This document shows positions 50,480-59,940 of a DNA stretch of 64,000 bases, in pieces. Both the position numbers and the translations under genes were made by a program. The notes under the pieces are model-generated. The model saw nothing but the letters and a program-made list of their open reading frames with translations, was not told the DNA's origin and made no database searches. How positions within the stretch are numbered: the first letter of the stretch is position 1; every line of letters starts with the position of its first letter. Location: the NCBI GenBank assembly GCA_963820055.1, contig CAWFYJ010000005.1:496001-560000 (forward strand), written 5' to 3'. Origin of the DNA: RHKX01 sp963820055 (lineage in GTDB: Bacteria > Actinomycetota > Thermoleophilia > Solirubrobacterales > 70-9).

Positions 50480-50718
50480 TGGGCCGCCCCGCGAATCCCT
50501 ACGCGCCCCGCGAGATCGCCGTCGCCGCCGTCGCCGGGAGGCCGAGCAGCGTCGCCGGGAGGCCCGTCGAGGCGGTTCGCGAGCAGTGGCTCGTCGAGGA
50601 CCGCTGGTGGGCGGGGGCTCCGCTGCGGCGGCACTACCTCGAGCTGGTGCTGGGCGGCGGGCGCTGCACAGTCGTCTACCGCGACCTCGAGACCGGCTGC
50701 TGGTACGAGCAGCGATGA
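50479..50718 (+). CDS. DUF6504-like small protein of the mutasome cassette
   Basis: Protein of 79 aa with the pattern REQWLVEDRWWAGAPLRRHY and CTVVYRDLETGCWYEQR, which matches the small domain commonly placed between imuB and dnaE2 in actinobacteria (DUF6504 as I recall it). Its start overlaps the imuB stop (TGATG) and its stop overlaps the dnaE2 start (ATGA), so the three are coupled. Function unknown. Confidence 0.78.
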   Translation: MGRPANPYAPREIAVAAVAGRPSSVAGRPVEAVREQWLVEDRWWAGAPLRRHYLELVLGGGRCTVVYRDLETGCWYEQR

Positions 50719-53700
50719 GCTACGTCGAGCTCCACGCCCACTCGGCCTTCTCTTTCCTCGACGGCGCGTCGAGCCCGGACGAGCTCGCGCTGCGCGCCGC
50801 CGAGCTCGGCTACCGGGAGATGGCCCTGACCGACCACGACGGCATCTGGGGGTCGATGGAGTTCGCCTGCGCCTGCCACGCCCAGGGGGTCCGGCCGATC
50901 ACCGGGGCCGAGCTGACCGTGACGGCGGACCGCGCCCCTCCCCCGCCCGGCTTCCGCGGCAACTGCCCGCCCGGGGCATTCCACGTCACCGTCCTCGTCG
51001 CCGACACCGGCGGCTACCGCAACCTCTGCCGGCTGCTCACCCTCGCCCACTCGCGGACCCGCGACGGGGCCGTCCCATCGCCGCCGACGATCGCCCTCGC
51101 CGACCTCGAGAGCCACGCCGCGGGGCTGATCTGCCTGTCCGGCTGCGCCCGCGATGGGGCGCTCGCCGGGCGGATCGCCCGCGGCGACCCCGCCGGCGCC
51201 GAGCGGCTCGGCCGGGCGCTGCTCGCAGCGTTCGGGCGCGACCACTTCCGGGTCGAGCTGCAGATGCCGCTCTGGCGCGGGGACCGGACCCGCAACCGCC
51301 GTCTCGCCGGGCTCGCCGCCTCGCTCGGAGTTCCCTGCGTGGCGACGGGCAACGTCCATGCCCACGCCCGCGAGCGGACCGCCCTCCAGGACGCGCTCGT
51401 CGCGGTCCGCCTCGGCGGGACGCTGGAGTCGACCGAGCCGGAGCGGCGCGGCAACGGCTCGGCGACGCTCGTCGAGCCGGCCCGGGCGGCGGAGCGCTTC
51501 CGCGAGTACCCGGACGCCGTCGCCGAGACGGCCCGCCTCGCCGACCGGCTCCGCTTCGACCTCACCACCGACCTCGGCTACAGCTATCCCGGCGCCGAGG
51601 ACGGCAGCGCCGACCGGAGGCTCGCCGAGGCGTGCCGGGCCCGCTTCGGCGAGCGCTACGACGGCAAGCCGGAGCGGGCCGAGGCCGAGCGCCGGCTCGA
51701 GCAGGAGCTGAACCTGATCTCGGGGCTGAAGCTCTCCGGCTTCTTCCTCCTCCACCGCGACCTGCTCGAGCTCGCCCGTGAGGTGGCCGTCGAGGTCCGC
51801 GGCCCCGACAGCGCCAGGTCGCTGCTGCCGCCCGGGCGCGGGCGCGGGTCGAGCGTGAGCTCGGTCGTCTGTTACCTGACCGGCCTCTCCCACGTCGACC
51901 CCATCAAGGCGGGGCTCTTCCTCGGCCGCTTCCTGAACGAGGACATCGCCGAGGCGCCCGACATCGACCTCGACTTCCCCCGCGACGTCCGCGAGCGCCT
52001 GATCCCGAGGATCCACGAGCGCTACGGCACCGACCGCTCAGCCCTCGTCGCCGCCTTCCCCACTTATCGATCGAAGGGCGCGATCCGCGACTTCGGGAAG
52101 GTGCTGGGGCTGCCGCCCGGCGAGATCGAGCGGGCCGCCCGCTCGGCGAGCCACTACGAGAAGGCGGAGGTCGAGGGCGACTCGGAGCGGCAGGTCGCGC
52201 TGCGGCGGCTCCTCGACGACGCCTATGGCCTCCCCCGCCACCCCTCCCAGCACCCCGGCGGGATGGTGCTCTCGACGCGGCCGCTGACCGATCTCTGCCC
52301 GGTCGTCCCGGCCGCGATGGAGGGCCGGCAGATCGCGCAGTGGGACAAGGACTCCTGCGCCGACGCCGGCTTCCTGAAGATCGACCTGCTCGGCCTCGGG
52401 ATGCTGTCGGCGGTAGAGCGGACCGTGACCGAGATCGCCAGGGTCCGCGACGAGCGGATCGACCTCTCGCGGATCCCGCTCGACGACCCCGAGGTCTACC
52501 GGCGGATCCAGGCGGCCGAGACGACCGGCGTCTTCCAGATCGAGAGCCGGGCGCAGATGCAGATGCTTCCCCGCTCCCGCCCCGAGAACATCGAGGACCT
52601 GACGGTCCAAGTCGCGATCGTCCGCCCCGGCCCGATTCAGGGCGGCGCCGTCCACCCCTACCTCGAGCGCAAGAAACGGCTTCGCGAGGACCCGGACTAC
52701 GAGATCCCCTACGAGCACCCGAGCCTCGAGCCGATCCTCTCCGACACGCTCGGGGCGATCGTCTTCCAGGACCAGGTCATCCAGGTGGCGATGGCGCTGG
52801 CCGGCTTCAGCTCCGGTGAGGCGGAGGGCCTGCGGCGAGCGATGAGCCGGAAGCGCTCCGAGGAGGCGATGCAGTCCCATCGCGAGCGCTTCGTCGAGGG
52901 GGCGATCTCCCGCGGCGTCCCGGTCGAGGTCGCCGAGCGGGTCTTCGGCCAGATCCACGGCTTCTCCGGCTTCGGCTTCCCGAAGTCACACGCGGCCGCG
53001 TTCGGCCTGCTCGCCTATCAATCGACCTGGCTGCGGGTCCACTACGGGCCGGAGTTCCTCTGCTCGCTCCTCAACGAGCAGCCGATGGGTTTCTACCCGC
53101 CCGACGCCCTCGTCCACGAGGCGCAGCGCCGGGGGATCGAGGTGCGGGCCCCCGACGTCAACGCCTCCGGCGTCCTCTGCAGCGTCGAGCGCGGCGACGG
53201 CGGCACCGCGGGCCCGGCGGTGCGGATCGGGCTCGGCTATGTGAAGGGACTGACGGAGGACGACGCCCGATCAGTGGTCGCCGAGCGCGAGCGCGGCGGC
53301 CCCTACCGGGACCTCGGCGACCTGGCCTCGCGGTCGGGGGCCGGCCGCGACGGGCTCGAGCGGCTCGCCTGGGCCGGCGCCTGCAGCAACCTCGAGACCG
53401 GCGGCGACCGGCGGCGGACGCCGCTCTGGCGGCTCGGCGTGGCCCGCGGCTCCGGCGGCGGGCAGCTGTCGTTGCCGCTGCCGATGCCCGACGCTCCGGC
53501 GCTCGCCGAGCAGACCCCGTGGGAGCGGGTGACAGCCGACTACGGCGCCTTCGGCATCGCCCTCGAGGAGCACCCGCTGACGCTGCTGCGCGGCGGGCTC
53601 GACCCGGCGACGGTGATCTGCGCGGCTCTCGATCGCATCCCGCACGGCTCCGAGCTCGTCGTCGCCGGCCTGCTCGTCGCCCGCCAGCGGCCGGGCACGG

Positions 53701-54014
53701 CGAAGGGCGTGATGTTCCTGCTGATCGAGGACGAGACCGGGGTCGCAAACGTGATCGTGGTCCCGCCCGTCTACGAGCGCAACCGGCTGACGGTCCGGAC
53801 CGCCTCGCTCGTCACGGTCGCCGGCCGGCTCGAGCGCCGCGAGGGCGTCGTCAACGTCGTCGCGACGGCCGTCGAGCGGATCGAGCGCCCCGACGTCCCG
53901 CTCGCCCAGGTCCACACGATCGAGCCGTCGCCGGAGCGGGAGACCGGCCGGGACCTCGGCGACCTCGACGCGGTCCTCCCCGTCGCCCACTCGTTCGGCA
54001 GGCGAGGCCGGTAA
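50715..54014 (+). CDS. dnaE2: Error-prone DNA polymerase DnaE2
   Basis: C-family polymerase of 1099 aa responsible for damage-induced mutagenesis. The PHP domain starts with ELHAHSAFSFLDGASSP and MALTDHDG. The palm contains GRGSSVSSVVCYLTGLSHVDP and APDIDLDFPRDVRERL with the catalytic Asp pair. The finger/beta-binding parts (FSGFGFPKSHAAAFGLLAYQ) and the C-terminal OB fold (VVAGLLVARQRPGTAKGVMF) are complete. It lacks the extra C-terminal tau-binding region of DnaE1. Last gene of the SOS cassette. Confidence 0.94.
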   Translation: MSYVELHAHSAFSFLDGASSPDELALRAAELGYREMALTDHDGIWGSMEFACACHAQGVRPITGAELTVTADRAPPPPGFRGNCPPGAFHVTVLVADTGGYRNLCRLLTLAHSRTRDGAVPSPPTIALADLESHAAGLICLSGCARDGALAGRIARGDPAGAERLGRALLAAFGRDHFRVELQMPLWRGDRTRNRRLAGLAASLGVPCVATGNVHAHARERTALQDALVAVRLGGTLESTEPERRGNGSATLVEPARAAERFREYPDAVAETARLADRLRFDLTTDLGYSYPGAEDGSADRRLAEACRARFGERYDGKPERAEAERRLEQELNLISGLKLSGFFLLHRDLLELAREVAVEVRGPDSARSLLPPGRGRGSSVSSVVCYLTGLSHVDPIKAGLFLGRFLNEDIAEAPDIDLDFPRDVRERLIPRIHERYGTDRSALVAAFPTYRSKGAIRDFGKVLGLPPGEIERAARSASHYEKAEVEGDSERQVALRRLLDDAYGLPRHPSQHPGGMVLSTRPLTDLCPVVPAAMEGRQIAQWDKDSCADAGFLKIDLLGLGMLSAVERTVTEIARVRDERIDLSRIPLDDPEVYRRIQAAETTGVFQIESRAQMQMLPRSRPENIEDLTVQVAIVRPGPIQGGAVHPYLERKKRLREDPDYEIPYEHPSLEPILSDTLGAIVFQDQVIQVAMALAGFSSGEAEGLRRAMSRKRSEEAMQSHRERFVEGAISRGVPVEVAERVFGQIHGFSGFGFPKSHAAAFGLLAYQSTWLRVHYGPEFLCSLLNEQPMGFYPPDALVHEAQRRGIEVRAPDVNASGVLCSVERGDGGTAGPAVRIGLGYVKGLTEDDARSVVAERERGGPYRDLGDLASRSGAGRDGLERLAWAGACSNLETGGDRRRTPLWRLGVARGSGGGQLSLPLPMPDAPALAEQTPWERVTADYGAFGIALEEHPLTLLRGGLDPATVICAALDRIPHGSELVVAGLLVARQRPGTAKGVMFLLIEDETGVANVIVVPPVYERNRLTVRTASLVTVAGRLERREGVVNVVATAVERIERPDVPLAQVHTIEPSPERETGRDLGDLDAVLPVAHSFGRRGR

Positions 54015-54034
54015 CGTGCAATTTTCCTTGCACG
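54015..54034. promoter_or_regulatory. Inverted repeat after dnaE2
   Basis: CGTGCAA and TTGCACG pair perfectly across six bases (TTTTCC), starting at the base after the dnaE2 stop. No U tract follows, so it is more like an operator or an mRNA 3' hairpin than a terminator. Right beside it GAACATGTGTAC differs from the LexA consensus in one base. Confidence 0.45.
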
Positions 54035-54074
54035 AACATGTGTACGTCCGGGGCCCTTCCTATCTTCCTCCGCA

Positions 54075-54371
54075 ATGAACAGCACGACACAGACACAGAG
54101 ACGACCCCGCCGTGGCGATCGCGCCACTGAGCTGCGGGTCGCGGCGATCAACCGGGTCGCCGACCGGATCGATCTTGCGATCGACCTGCTGACGCTCGGC
54201 CAGTACGGGCTCGAGTGCCGCGAAGCTGGAACGGACGGCTGCGAGGGGAGCAAGCGCCGGACTCGTCAGGAGTCCCGTAACGCTTGGGAGGCCCCTCGCA
54301 CGTCGCGCCGTCCCGGTTGCGAGTGGCAATGGCCGCAGCGGCCCGCTCCCAGCGACCGCTCGCGCGCCTAG
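54075..54371 (+). CDS. Small hypothetical protein
   Basis: Open frame of 98 aa that I do not recognise. The first ~47 residues look protein-like (ELRVAAINRVADRIDLAIDL, an amphipathic helix); the rest is Arg/Trp-rich and less convincing, so the real protein could be frameshifted or end differently. It starts at ATG 54075 with TATCTT nearby as a possible -10. Its stop shares CTAG with the M28 peptidase stop. Confidence 0.4.
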   Translation: MNSTTQTQRRPRRGDRATELRVAAINRVADRIDLAIDLLTLGQYGLECREAGTDGCEGSKRRTRQESRNAWEAPRTSRRPGCEWQWPQRPAPSDRSRA

Positions 54372-55564
54372 CCGGCGGCTCCAGCACCCCGGTCGGCATC
54401 GCCGCGTTCGATCGCGGCGACCAGCTCCATCCCGGCCTCGAGCGTCCGCCCGACACCGTCGCGGTCGACGTTGGCATAGACGTCGGTGGGCCAGTGGAGG
54501 TTCGGGATCGAGCCGTCCTGGACGCTGATCGTCAGCGCCCTGCCGCCGGCGGCGTGGATCGGGCTGCTGTCGTAGGTCAGGCCGGCCGGCGAGTCCTCGG
54601 GCGCGATCCGCAGCTCCGGTCGCCGTGCCGCGACGCCGTCGGCGGCTGCGATCAGACCCGCGTCGGCATCCCACTTCGTGATTACGCCCTCGCGACGCAG
54701 ATACCTGACGCTACCCGGCCCGCCGACGTTGTCGAAGTTGAGGAACAGCCAGCCGTCGGTGTCGCGTGAGTCCCGGAAGGCGCGAGCGCCGAGCGTGCCC
54801 GATTCCTCGCATCCGGTGATCAGGACCACCACCCGGGTCGATTCGAGCGGCGCCGCGGCCAGGCGGGTCGCCAGAGCCGTCACGACCCCGCAACCGGAGG
54901 CGTTGTCGTTGGCCCCCGGGACGTCGACGCCCCGCACTTCCCGCTCCGCCAGGAGGCCAAGGCTTCCGAGGAGCGCGACGCGGATTCCAGTGAGGCCGCG
55001 GCGGATGGGACGGCTCCGCGCCGCGAACGGCTCGAGGGCCGCTTGGGCGAGCACGAGGATGCTGTTGGCGGCGATCCAGCGGGTCATCCAGCCGACGAAT
55101 CGCGGATCGAAGATCAGCCCGCTCCGCGAGGTGTCCATGTGGGCGACGAGGCAGAGGGTGCGGCGGGCCTCTCCCGACGGCTCGATCGCGGCAACCACGT
55201 TGCGGCTCGGACGCCGCGACAGCGCCTTCGTGAGCGGTGCTCGCAGCAGCGACCCCTCGCTGACCAGCCCCGCCGCGGCGAGCCACGACGAGGCGATCCG
55301 CGCCAGGCGACGCCGGCCCATCAGCACCGGGGCAGCGGCGAGGCCGAGCACGACCGCGAACGGGGCGGCAAACGTCGAGTAGCCCCGAAACGTCTCCGTC
55401 CCGGCATCGATGCCGGCCGAGCGCAGCCGGGCGACCAGCGCGTCGGCGGCCGCGCTCTCCCCCACGCCCGTCGGGCGCCGCGCTCCGATCCCCTCCGAGA
55501 GCTCGGCGATCACCGCCATCGCGTCCTCGAGTCCGCCGTCGACGATCGCTTCCGGGTCCGTCAC
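54368..55564 (-). CDS. M28-family zinc aminopeptidase-like protein
   Basis: Di-zinc peptidase of 398 aa. LVAHMDTSRSG (His, Asp), GANDNASGCGVV (Asp), ITGCEESGTLGARAF (Glu-Glu) and the late TYDSSPIHAAGG region match the M28 metal ligands. Hydrophobic stretches at about residues 70-95 and 160-180 suggest membrane association inserted into the fold. The substrate is unknown. ATG 55564 is 49 nt from the divergent MFS gene. Confidence 0.85.
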   Translation of the reverse strand: MTDPEAIVDGGLEDAMAVIAELSEGIGARRPTGVGESAAADALVARLRSAGIDAGTETFRGYSTFAAPFAVVLGLAAAPVLMGRRRLARIASSWLAAAGLVSEGSLLRAPLTKALSRRPSRNVVAAIEPSGEARRTLCLVAHMDTSRSGLIFDPRFVGWMTRWIAANSILVLAQAALEPFAARSRPIRRGLTGIRVALLGSLGLLAEREVRGVDVPGANDNASGCGVVTALATRLAAAPLESTRVVVLITGCEESGTLGARAFRDSRDTDGWLFLNFDNVGGPGSVRYLRREGVITKWDADAGLIAAADGVAARRPELRIAPEDSPAGLTYDSSPIHAAGGRALTISVQDGSIPNLHWPTDVYANVDRDGVGRTLEAGMELVAAIERGDADRGAGAAG

Positions 55565-55613
55565 GCGGCCATCCTAAGCGCCGGGCCTCCTGCCGCCCTA
55601 CGATCCGCCCGGC

Positions 55614-56993
55614 ATGGATTCCCGAGGACTTCGCGTCACCGAGATCTGCCTGGCGCTGACCGTGGGCGTCGTTCTGGCCGACTCCTCGGTCGTGACCCTG
55701 GCGCTGCCGAGCATCCTCCGCGACTACGACGCGACCGTCTTCGGCGTCTCATGGGTCCTGACCGCGTTCAACATCGTCCTGGCCGTGTCCATCCTCCCCT
55801 GCGTCCGGATCGCGCGCTCGCGCCCCCGCGCCGGGTGGGCGGCCGGCTTGGCGATCTTCGTCGCCGCATCCGTCGCCTGCGCAGCATCGGGCACCGCGAC
55901 GGCGTTGATCGCCGGAAGGGTCGTCCAGGCCGCCGGCGGAGCGCTCGCCGTCGCCTGCGCGATCGAGCTCCTCGCCCGCCTGCGCGGCAGCCACCAGCTC
56001 GCCGCTCCAGGGTGGGGTGCGGCCGGGACCATCGGCATCGCAGTCGGACCGGCCGTCGGCGGTGTCCTCACCCAGCTGCTCGACTGGCAGTCGATCTTTC
56101 TCCTCCAGGTGCCGCTCCTGCTGCTCATCCCCGTCGCCACGACGCTGCGCCCCGCGCCGGCCGAGCCGGGACCGGGCGGCGCGCTCGACATCCGTCCCGA
56201 GGTGGCCCTTGGATTGCTCTCGGCGGGCCTGACCGGCGCACTCTTTCTCCTCGTCATCCTCCTAACCGAGGGTTGGGGGCTGTCGCCGATCGCGGCAGCG
56301 GCGACCGTTTCGGCGATCCCGGCCGCAACCCTGGCGGCCCGCTGGATCGCCCGCCGTGCCGGGCCTCCCGCCTCGGCCGCACTCGCGGGCGGAATCGCCG
56401 TTGCCGGCGGCCTTGCGGCCCTCGGAGTCCTGCCGGGCGAATCGTGGGCGCTGACCCTGCAGCCTCAGATCCTGATCGGAATCGGCCTCGCGCTCGCGCT
56501 GCCGGTGCTGACGATCGCTGCGCTCGGCGGCCGCGATCCCGATGGCTCCCGGGCCTCGGCCACGATCGCCGCCCGCCACGCGGGAATCGTCGTCGGGATC
56601 CTGATCCTCGCGCCGCTTCTCTCGGCCCAGCTGACCGCAAAACAGACCGAGGCGACCGACGCAGCCACGGCAGCCCTCCTCGACGCACCCCTGCCGGCCG
56701 ACACGAAGGTATCGCTCGCCACGGCCCTCGGCGACCAGATCGAAGGTGCCGACGGGAGACTTCCCGACATCGGGCCGGCTTTCGACTCCGTGGCGCCCGC
56801 CAGCGGAGACGAGGCGGCCTACTCGGCACTCCAGACCGACATCCAGGACCAGCTCGAAAGGGCGGCGACGAGCGCCTTCAGCTGGCCGTTCTTGGCCGCG
56901 GCCCTGCTCGCGGCCCTTGCGCTCGTCCCGATCGTTAGGCTCGGAGCCAGAACCGGAGGCGCCCCATGGGTGATCGCAACCGAGCACCGCTGA
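55614..56993 (+). CDS. MFS transporter (DHA2-like)
   Basis: Major facilitator of 459 aa with about 12-14 hydrophobic segments. The first helix region LADSSVVTLALPSILRDY, WVLTAFNIVLAV and AGRVVQAAGGALAVACAIEL resemble DHA2 drug/lipid exporters. A polar loop of about 75 residues before the last helix (SLATALGDQIEGADGRLPDI) is typical of some actinobacterial members. The cargo is unknown. It overlaps the next gene by 28 nt, so the set is coupled. Confidence 0.85.
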   Translation: MDSRGLRVTEICLALTVGVVLADSSVVTLALPSILRDYDATVFGVSWVLTAFNIVLAVSILPCVRIARSRPRAGWAAGLAIFVAASVACAASGTATALIAGRVVQAAGGALAVACAIELLARLRGSHQLAAPGWGAAGTIGIAVGPAVGGVLTQLLDWQSIFLLQVPLLLLIPVATTLRPAPAEPGPGGALDIRPEVALGLLSAGLTGALFLLVILLTEGWGLSPIAAAATVSAIPAATLAARWIARRAGPPASAALAGGIAVAGGLAALGVLPGESWALTLQPQILIGIGLALALPVLTIAALGGRDPDGSRASATIAARHAGIVVGILILAPLLSAQLTAKQTEATDAATAALLDAPLPADTKVSLATALGDQIEGADGRLPDIGPAFDSVAPASGDEAAYSALQTDIQDQLERAATSAFSWPFLAAALLAALALVPIVRLGARTGGAPWVIATEHR

Positions 56994-57520
56994 TCGCCCT
57001 GGCGGCATCGATCGGGCTGATCGCCGTCTACATCGCCTTCGGCGGCGGCAGCTACACACCCGCCGCCACGGCTGATCCATGCGAGATGCGCGACCCGAGC
57101 GTGCTCGAGGATCGCGCCCTCTTCGACGGAATCGCGCTGTCGGCGCTCGACGGCGCCGCCTGCCAGCTCCACGTCAGCCGCGAGGAGCTCACCCTCGCCC
57201 TGGCCGACCCGCAGGCGACCGATGACTTCGCAGCCGCCCACGACATCGATTCCGCCGCAGTCGACGACGCCGTCAGGGCGGGCCTCGAGCGCGCCGTCGA
57301 CGACGCAGCCGCAGCCGGGAAGATCGACGGGGTCACCGAGACGATCCTCCGTCAGGTGGCGCGATATGCACCCGTGGGTCCCGCGATCAGCGGGCTGCAG
57401 GCCCTCTCCGACGATGACTCCGTCCAGGGCCTCCTCGAGCAGCTCGGCGGCATCACTGACCTGCAGATACCCGGGCTCGGCAGCGTCGATACGGGCGACC
57501 TCGACCAGCTCTTTCCCTGA
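56966..57520 (+). CDS. Orphan membrane-anchored protein between two transporters
   Basis: Protein of 184 aa I do not recognise. One hydrophobic segment (PLIALAASIGLIAVYIAFGG) near the N-terminus is followed by an outer helical domain with two cysteines (DPCEMRD and GAACQLHV) that could form a disulfide. ELTLALADPQATDDFAAAHD and RAGLERAVDDAAAAGKID look like a small helical bundle. It overlaps the MFS gene and precedes the MMPL gene by 9 nt, so it is probably an accessory part of one of them. Confidence 0.7.
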   Translation: MGDRNRAPLIALAASIGLIAVYIAFGGGSYTPAATADPCEMRDPSVLEDRALFDGIALSALDGAACQLHVSREELTLALADPQATDDFAAAHDIDSAAVDDAVRAGLERAVDDAAAAGKIDGVTETILRQVARYAPVGPAISGLQALSDDDSVQGLLEQLGGITDLQIPGLGSVDTGDLDQLFP

Positions 57521-57529
57521 GGGCCGATC

Positions 57530-59743
57530 GTGGGGGGACTCGCGCGTGTGCTCATCCGCGGCCGCTATGTCGTCATAGCAGCCTGGATCGGGATCGCCCT
57601 GGGAACGGCGTTCCTGCTGCCCGACGTGAAGTCGGCCGACTCAGGATCGCTCGGTGACCTGGTCGCAACCGACGCAGACGCGATCGAGGCCGAGAAGGCA
57701 TCGATCGAGCTGTTCCGGTTTCCGGTTCTCAGCCGGACGCTGATCGTCCAGCACGACGACCGCGGGCTGTCACGGGCCGCCGAGGCGCGCGTCTACAGGC
57801 GGGCGGCCGCGATCACACGCGGCGACTACCCCGGCCTCGAGTCGATCCCGTTCGCGATACCGCTGACGAGCGACCTGCCCGGTGGGGCCTCGATACCCGG
57901 CGGAACGGTGTCGGGCCGGCCGACCACCGCAGTCACCTTCCTCTTCTACCCCCCGGAGATCGGACCCGAGGGACGCACCGGCCTTGCGGAACGACTGATC
58001 GCCAGGCACATCGGCAGCCCCGGCGACGGAGACGTCGGCCTGACGGGGGCGGTCCCGGCCCGTGCCGAGCAGATCCGCGGCATCACCGACGCCCTCCCGC
58101 TGGTCGAGCTGGCAACCATCCTCGTCGTGAGCCTCGCGGTCGGCCTCCACTACCGATCGCTTGGGGCGCCGTTGTTGAACATGGCGGCGGTTGGCCTCGT
58201 CTACTTCGTCTCGGTCCATCTCACGGGCGGTCTCGGGCGCCTCGTCGGGATCGGCGTCCCCGAGGAGGTCGAGCCGGTGATGGTGGCATTGCTATTCGGA
58301 ATCGTCACCGACTACTCCATTTTCTTCATCTCGAGGTTTCGCCGCCTGCTGGCGGAGCGGTCTCCGGACGAGGCAGCGACGAAGGCCACGGCGGACCTGC
58401 TCCCGACGATCGTCGCCGCGGGCCTCTCGGTCGCACTCGCCTCGGGGGCCCTGGTCGCAGCCCAACTGGATTTCTTCCGCGCGTTTGGACCCGGAATGGC
58501 GATCTCCGTCCTCGTTGCGCTGGCAGTCGTGACCACGTTCGTGCCGGCCTGCCTCGCGATCGCCGGCAAACGACTCTTCTGGCCCGATCTGCCCGCCCCC
58601 GGCCTCGCCCGGGCGGCCCGGGGGCGGATCGGCGCGATTTCCGACCGGGTCTTCGAGCTCCCGTTCCGCAAGCCGATGCTCACCGCGGTGGTCGTCTCGA
58701 TCCCGCTCCTGATCCTGGCCCTGGCGACCACCCGCCTCGAGCTCGGAAACACCCTGATCACCGGGCTGCCCGGTGACTCCGAGCCCCGTCGTGCGCTCGG
58801 TCTCGTCAAATCGGGGTTCGTACCCGGCATCGCCTCCCCGGTCATGATCCTCATCGAAGGCGAAGGTGTAGGTGAGCAGGAGAGGCACCTGCGTCGGCTT
58901 CAGCGGGAGCTCGAGGATCGCGATCGGATCGCGTCGGTCGTCGGACCCGACGAGATCCTCGGCTCAGCCCAGGGGCTCGGAGCAATCGCCTCTCCCCAGG
59001 GCGACGCGGTGCGCTATCTGTCGATTCTCGACGTCAACCCGCTCGGCAGTCGCGCGATCGCAGCAATCACCGCGCTCAAGGCTGATCTCCCTGGAATGCT
59101 CGAGCGCGCGGGCCTCGACGGAGCCGCCTGGCGAATAGCAGGGGACAGCGCGATCGCCGAGGAAACCGTCAACAAGACGACCGCGGATCTCGCCCGAGTG
59201 GTCCCGCTCGCGTCGCTGGCCGTCTTTGTCGTATTGGCGGTGTTTCTGCGGGCGCTCGCAGCGCCCGTCTATCTCGTCGGGGCCTCGTTGTTCGCGCTCG
59301 CCGCGAGCCTCGGTCTGACCGTCATCGTCTTCCAGTACGTGCTCGGCTACGGAGAGCTGAGCTTCTACGTCCCCTTCGCGGGAATAGTGCTGCTGATCGC
59401 CCTCGGGTCCGACTACAACGTCTATCTCGTCGGGCGGGTCTGGTCGGAGGCACGGACACGGCCGTTCCCGACCGCGGTCCGAGTCGCCTCGTCGCGTGCG
59501 AGGCAGGCGATCACGGTTGCCGGCCTCGTTCTCGCCGCCAGCTTTGCGCTGCTGGCCATCGTCCCGCTTCGACCGTTTCGCGAGCTCGCATTCTTACTCG
59601 CCGGCGGCCTGCTCATCGACGCCTTCGTGGTCCGCAGCATCCTCGCACCGGCGTTGATCATGATCGCCGGCGAGCGAAGCGCCTGGCCGCGCCGCTCACT
59701 GCGGCGCGACGACTCACAACCCGCAACGGCCGCGAACGACTGA
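57530..59743 (+). CDS. MMPL/RND-family transporter
   Basis: Export protein of 737 aa with two halves, each starting with one membrane segment, a large outer loop and a cluster of five (MVALLFGIVTDYSIFFISRF; IVLLIALGSDYNVYLVGRVW). The paired GxxxDY motifs carry the proton-relay Asp-Tyr of MmpL proteins. Actinobacterial members export lipids or act on envelope stress; the cargo here is unknown. GTG 57530. It is convergent with the rRNA operon. Confidence 0.9.
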   Translation: MGGLARVLIRGRYVVIAAWIGIALGTAFLLPDVKSADSGSLGDLVATDADAIEAEKASIELFRFPVLSRTLIVQHDDRGLSRAAEARVYRRAAAITRGDYPGLESIPFAIPLTSDLPGGASIPGGTVSGRPTTAVTFLFYPPEIGPEGRTGLAERLIARHIGSPGDGDVGLTGAVPARAEQIRGITDALPLVELATILVVSLAVGLHYRSLGAPLLNMAAVGLVYFVSVHLTGGLGRLVGIGVPEEVEPVMVALLFGIVTDYSIFFISRFRRLLAERSPDEAATKATADLLPTIVAAGLSVALASGALVAAQLDFFRAFGPGMAISVLVALAVVTTFVPACLAIAGKRLFWPDLPAPGLARAARGRIGAISDRVFELPFRKPMLTAVVVSIPLLILALATTRLELGNTLITGLPGDSEPRRALGLVKSGFVPGIASPVMILIEGEGVGEQERHLRRLQRELEDRDRIASVVGPDEILGSAQGLGAIASPQGDAVRYLSILDVNPLGSRAIAAITALKADLPGMLERAGLDGAAWRIAGDSAIAEETVNKTTADLARVVPLASLAVFVVLAVFLRALAAPVYLVGASLFALAASLGLTVIVFQYVLGYGELSFYVPFAGIVLLIALGSDYNVYLVGRVWSEARTRPFPTAVRVASSRARQAITVAGLVLAASFALLAIVPLRPFRELAFLLAGGLLIDAFVVRSILAPALIMIAGERSAWPRRSLRRDDSQPATAAND

Positions 59744-59749
59744 GGGAAC

Positions 59750-59782
59750 GAAAAAAGCCGCTCCAGCTGTGCTGAAGCGGCT
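59750..59782 (-). terminator. Rho-independent terminator of the rRNA operon
   Basis: A 12-bp stem with one G-U pair (59756-59767 with 59771-59782), 3-nt loop, and a run of six T on the minus strand (59751-59756 as A on plus). It lies just after 5S, only a few bases from the convergent MMPL stop. Confidence 0.9.
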
Positions 59783-59800
59783 CAAATCGTTTCGGTAAGG

Positions 59801-59916
59801 ACCGGCGGCGACCTACTCTCCCAGGCGGTTTCCCACCAAGTACCATCGGCGCAGAGGGGCTTAACGGCTCTGTTCGGAATGGGAAGAGGTGTATCCCCCT
59901 CGCTATTGCCACCGAA
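59801..59916 (-). rRNA. rrf: 5S ribosomal RNA
   Basis: About 116 nt. The minus strand holds the conserved CCCATTCCGAACAGAGCCG core and GGGAGAGTAGGTCGCCGCC near the 3' end, with complementary ends forming helix I. Ends are approximate to a few bases. The order from right to left is 16S, 23S, 5S. Confidence 0.9.
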
Positions 59917-59940
59917 ATCGGTAGGGCCCGCGCAGGCGGC

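Noticed and set aside
54034..54045. Second LexA box (GAACATGTGTAC)
   Set aside because: One half-site base breaks the GTTC half, and the gene it would serve is uncertain; kept only as a hint in a finding.
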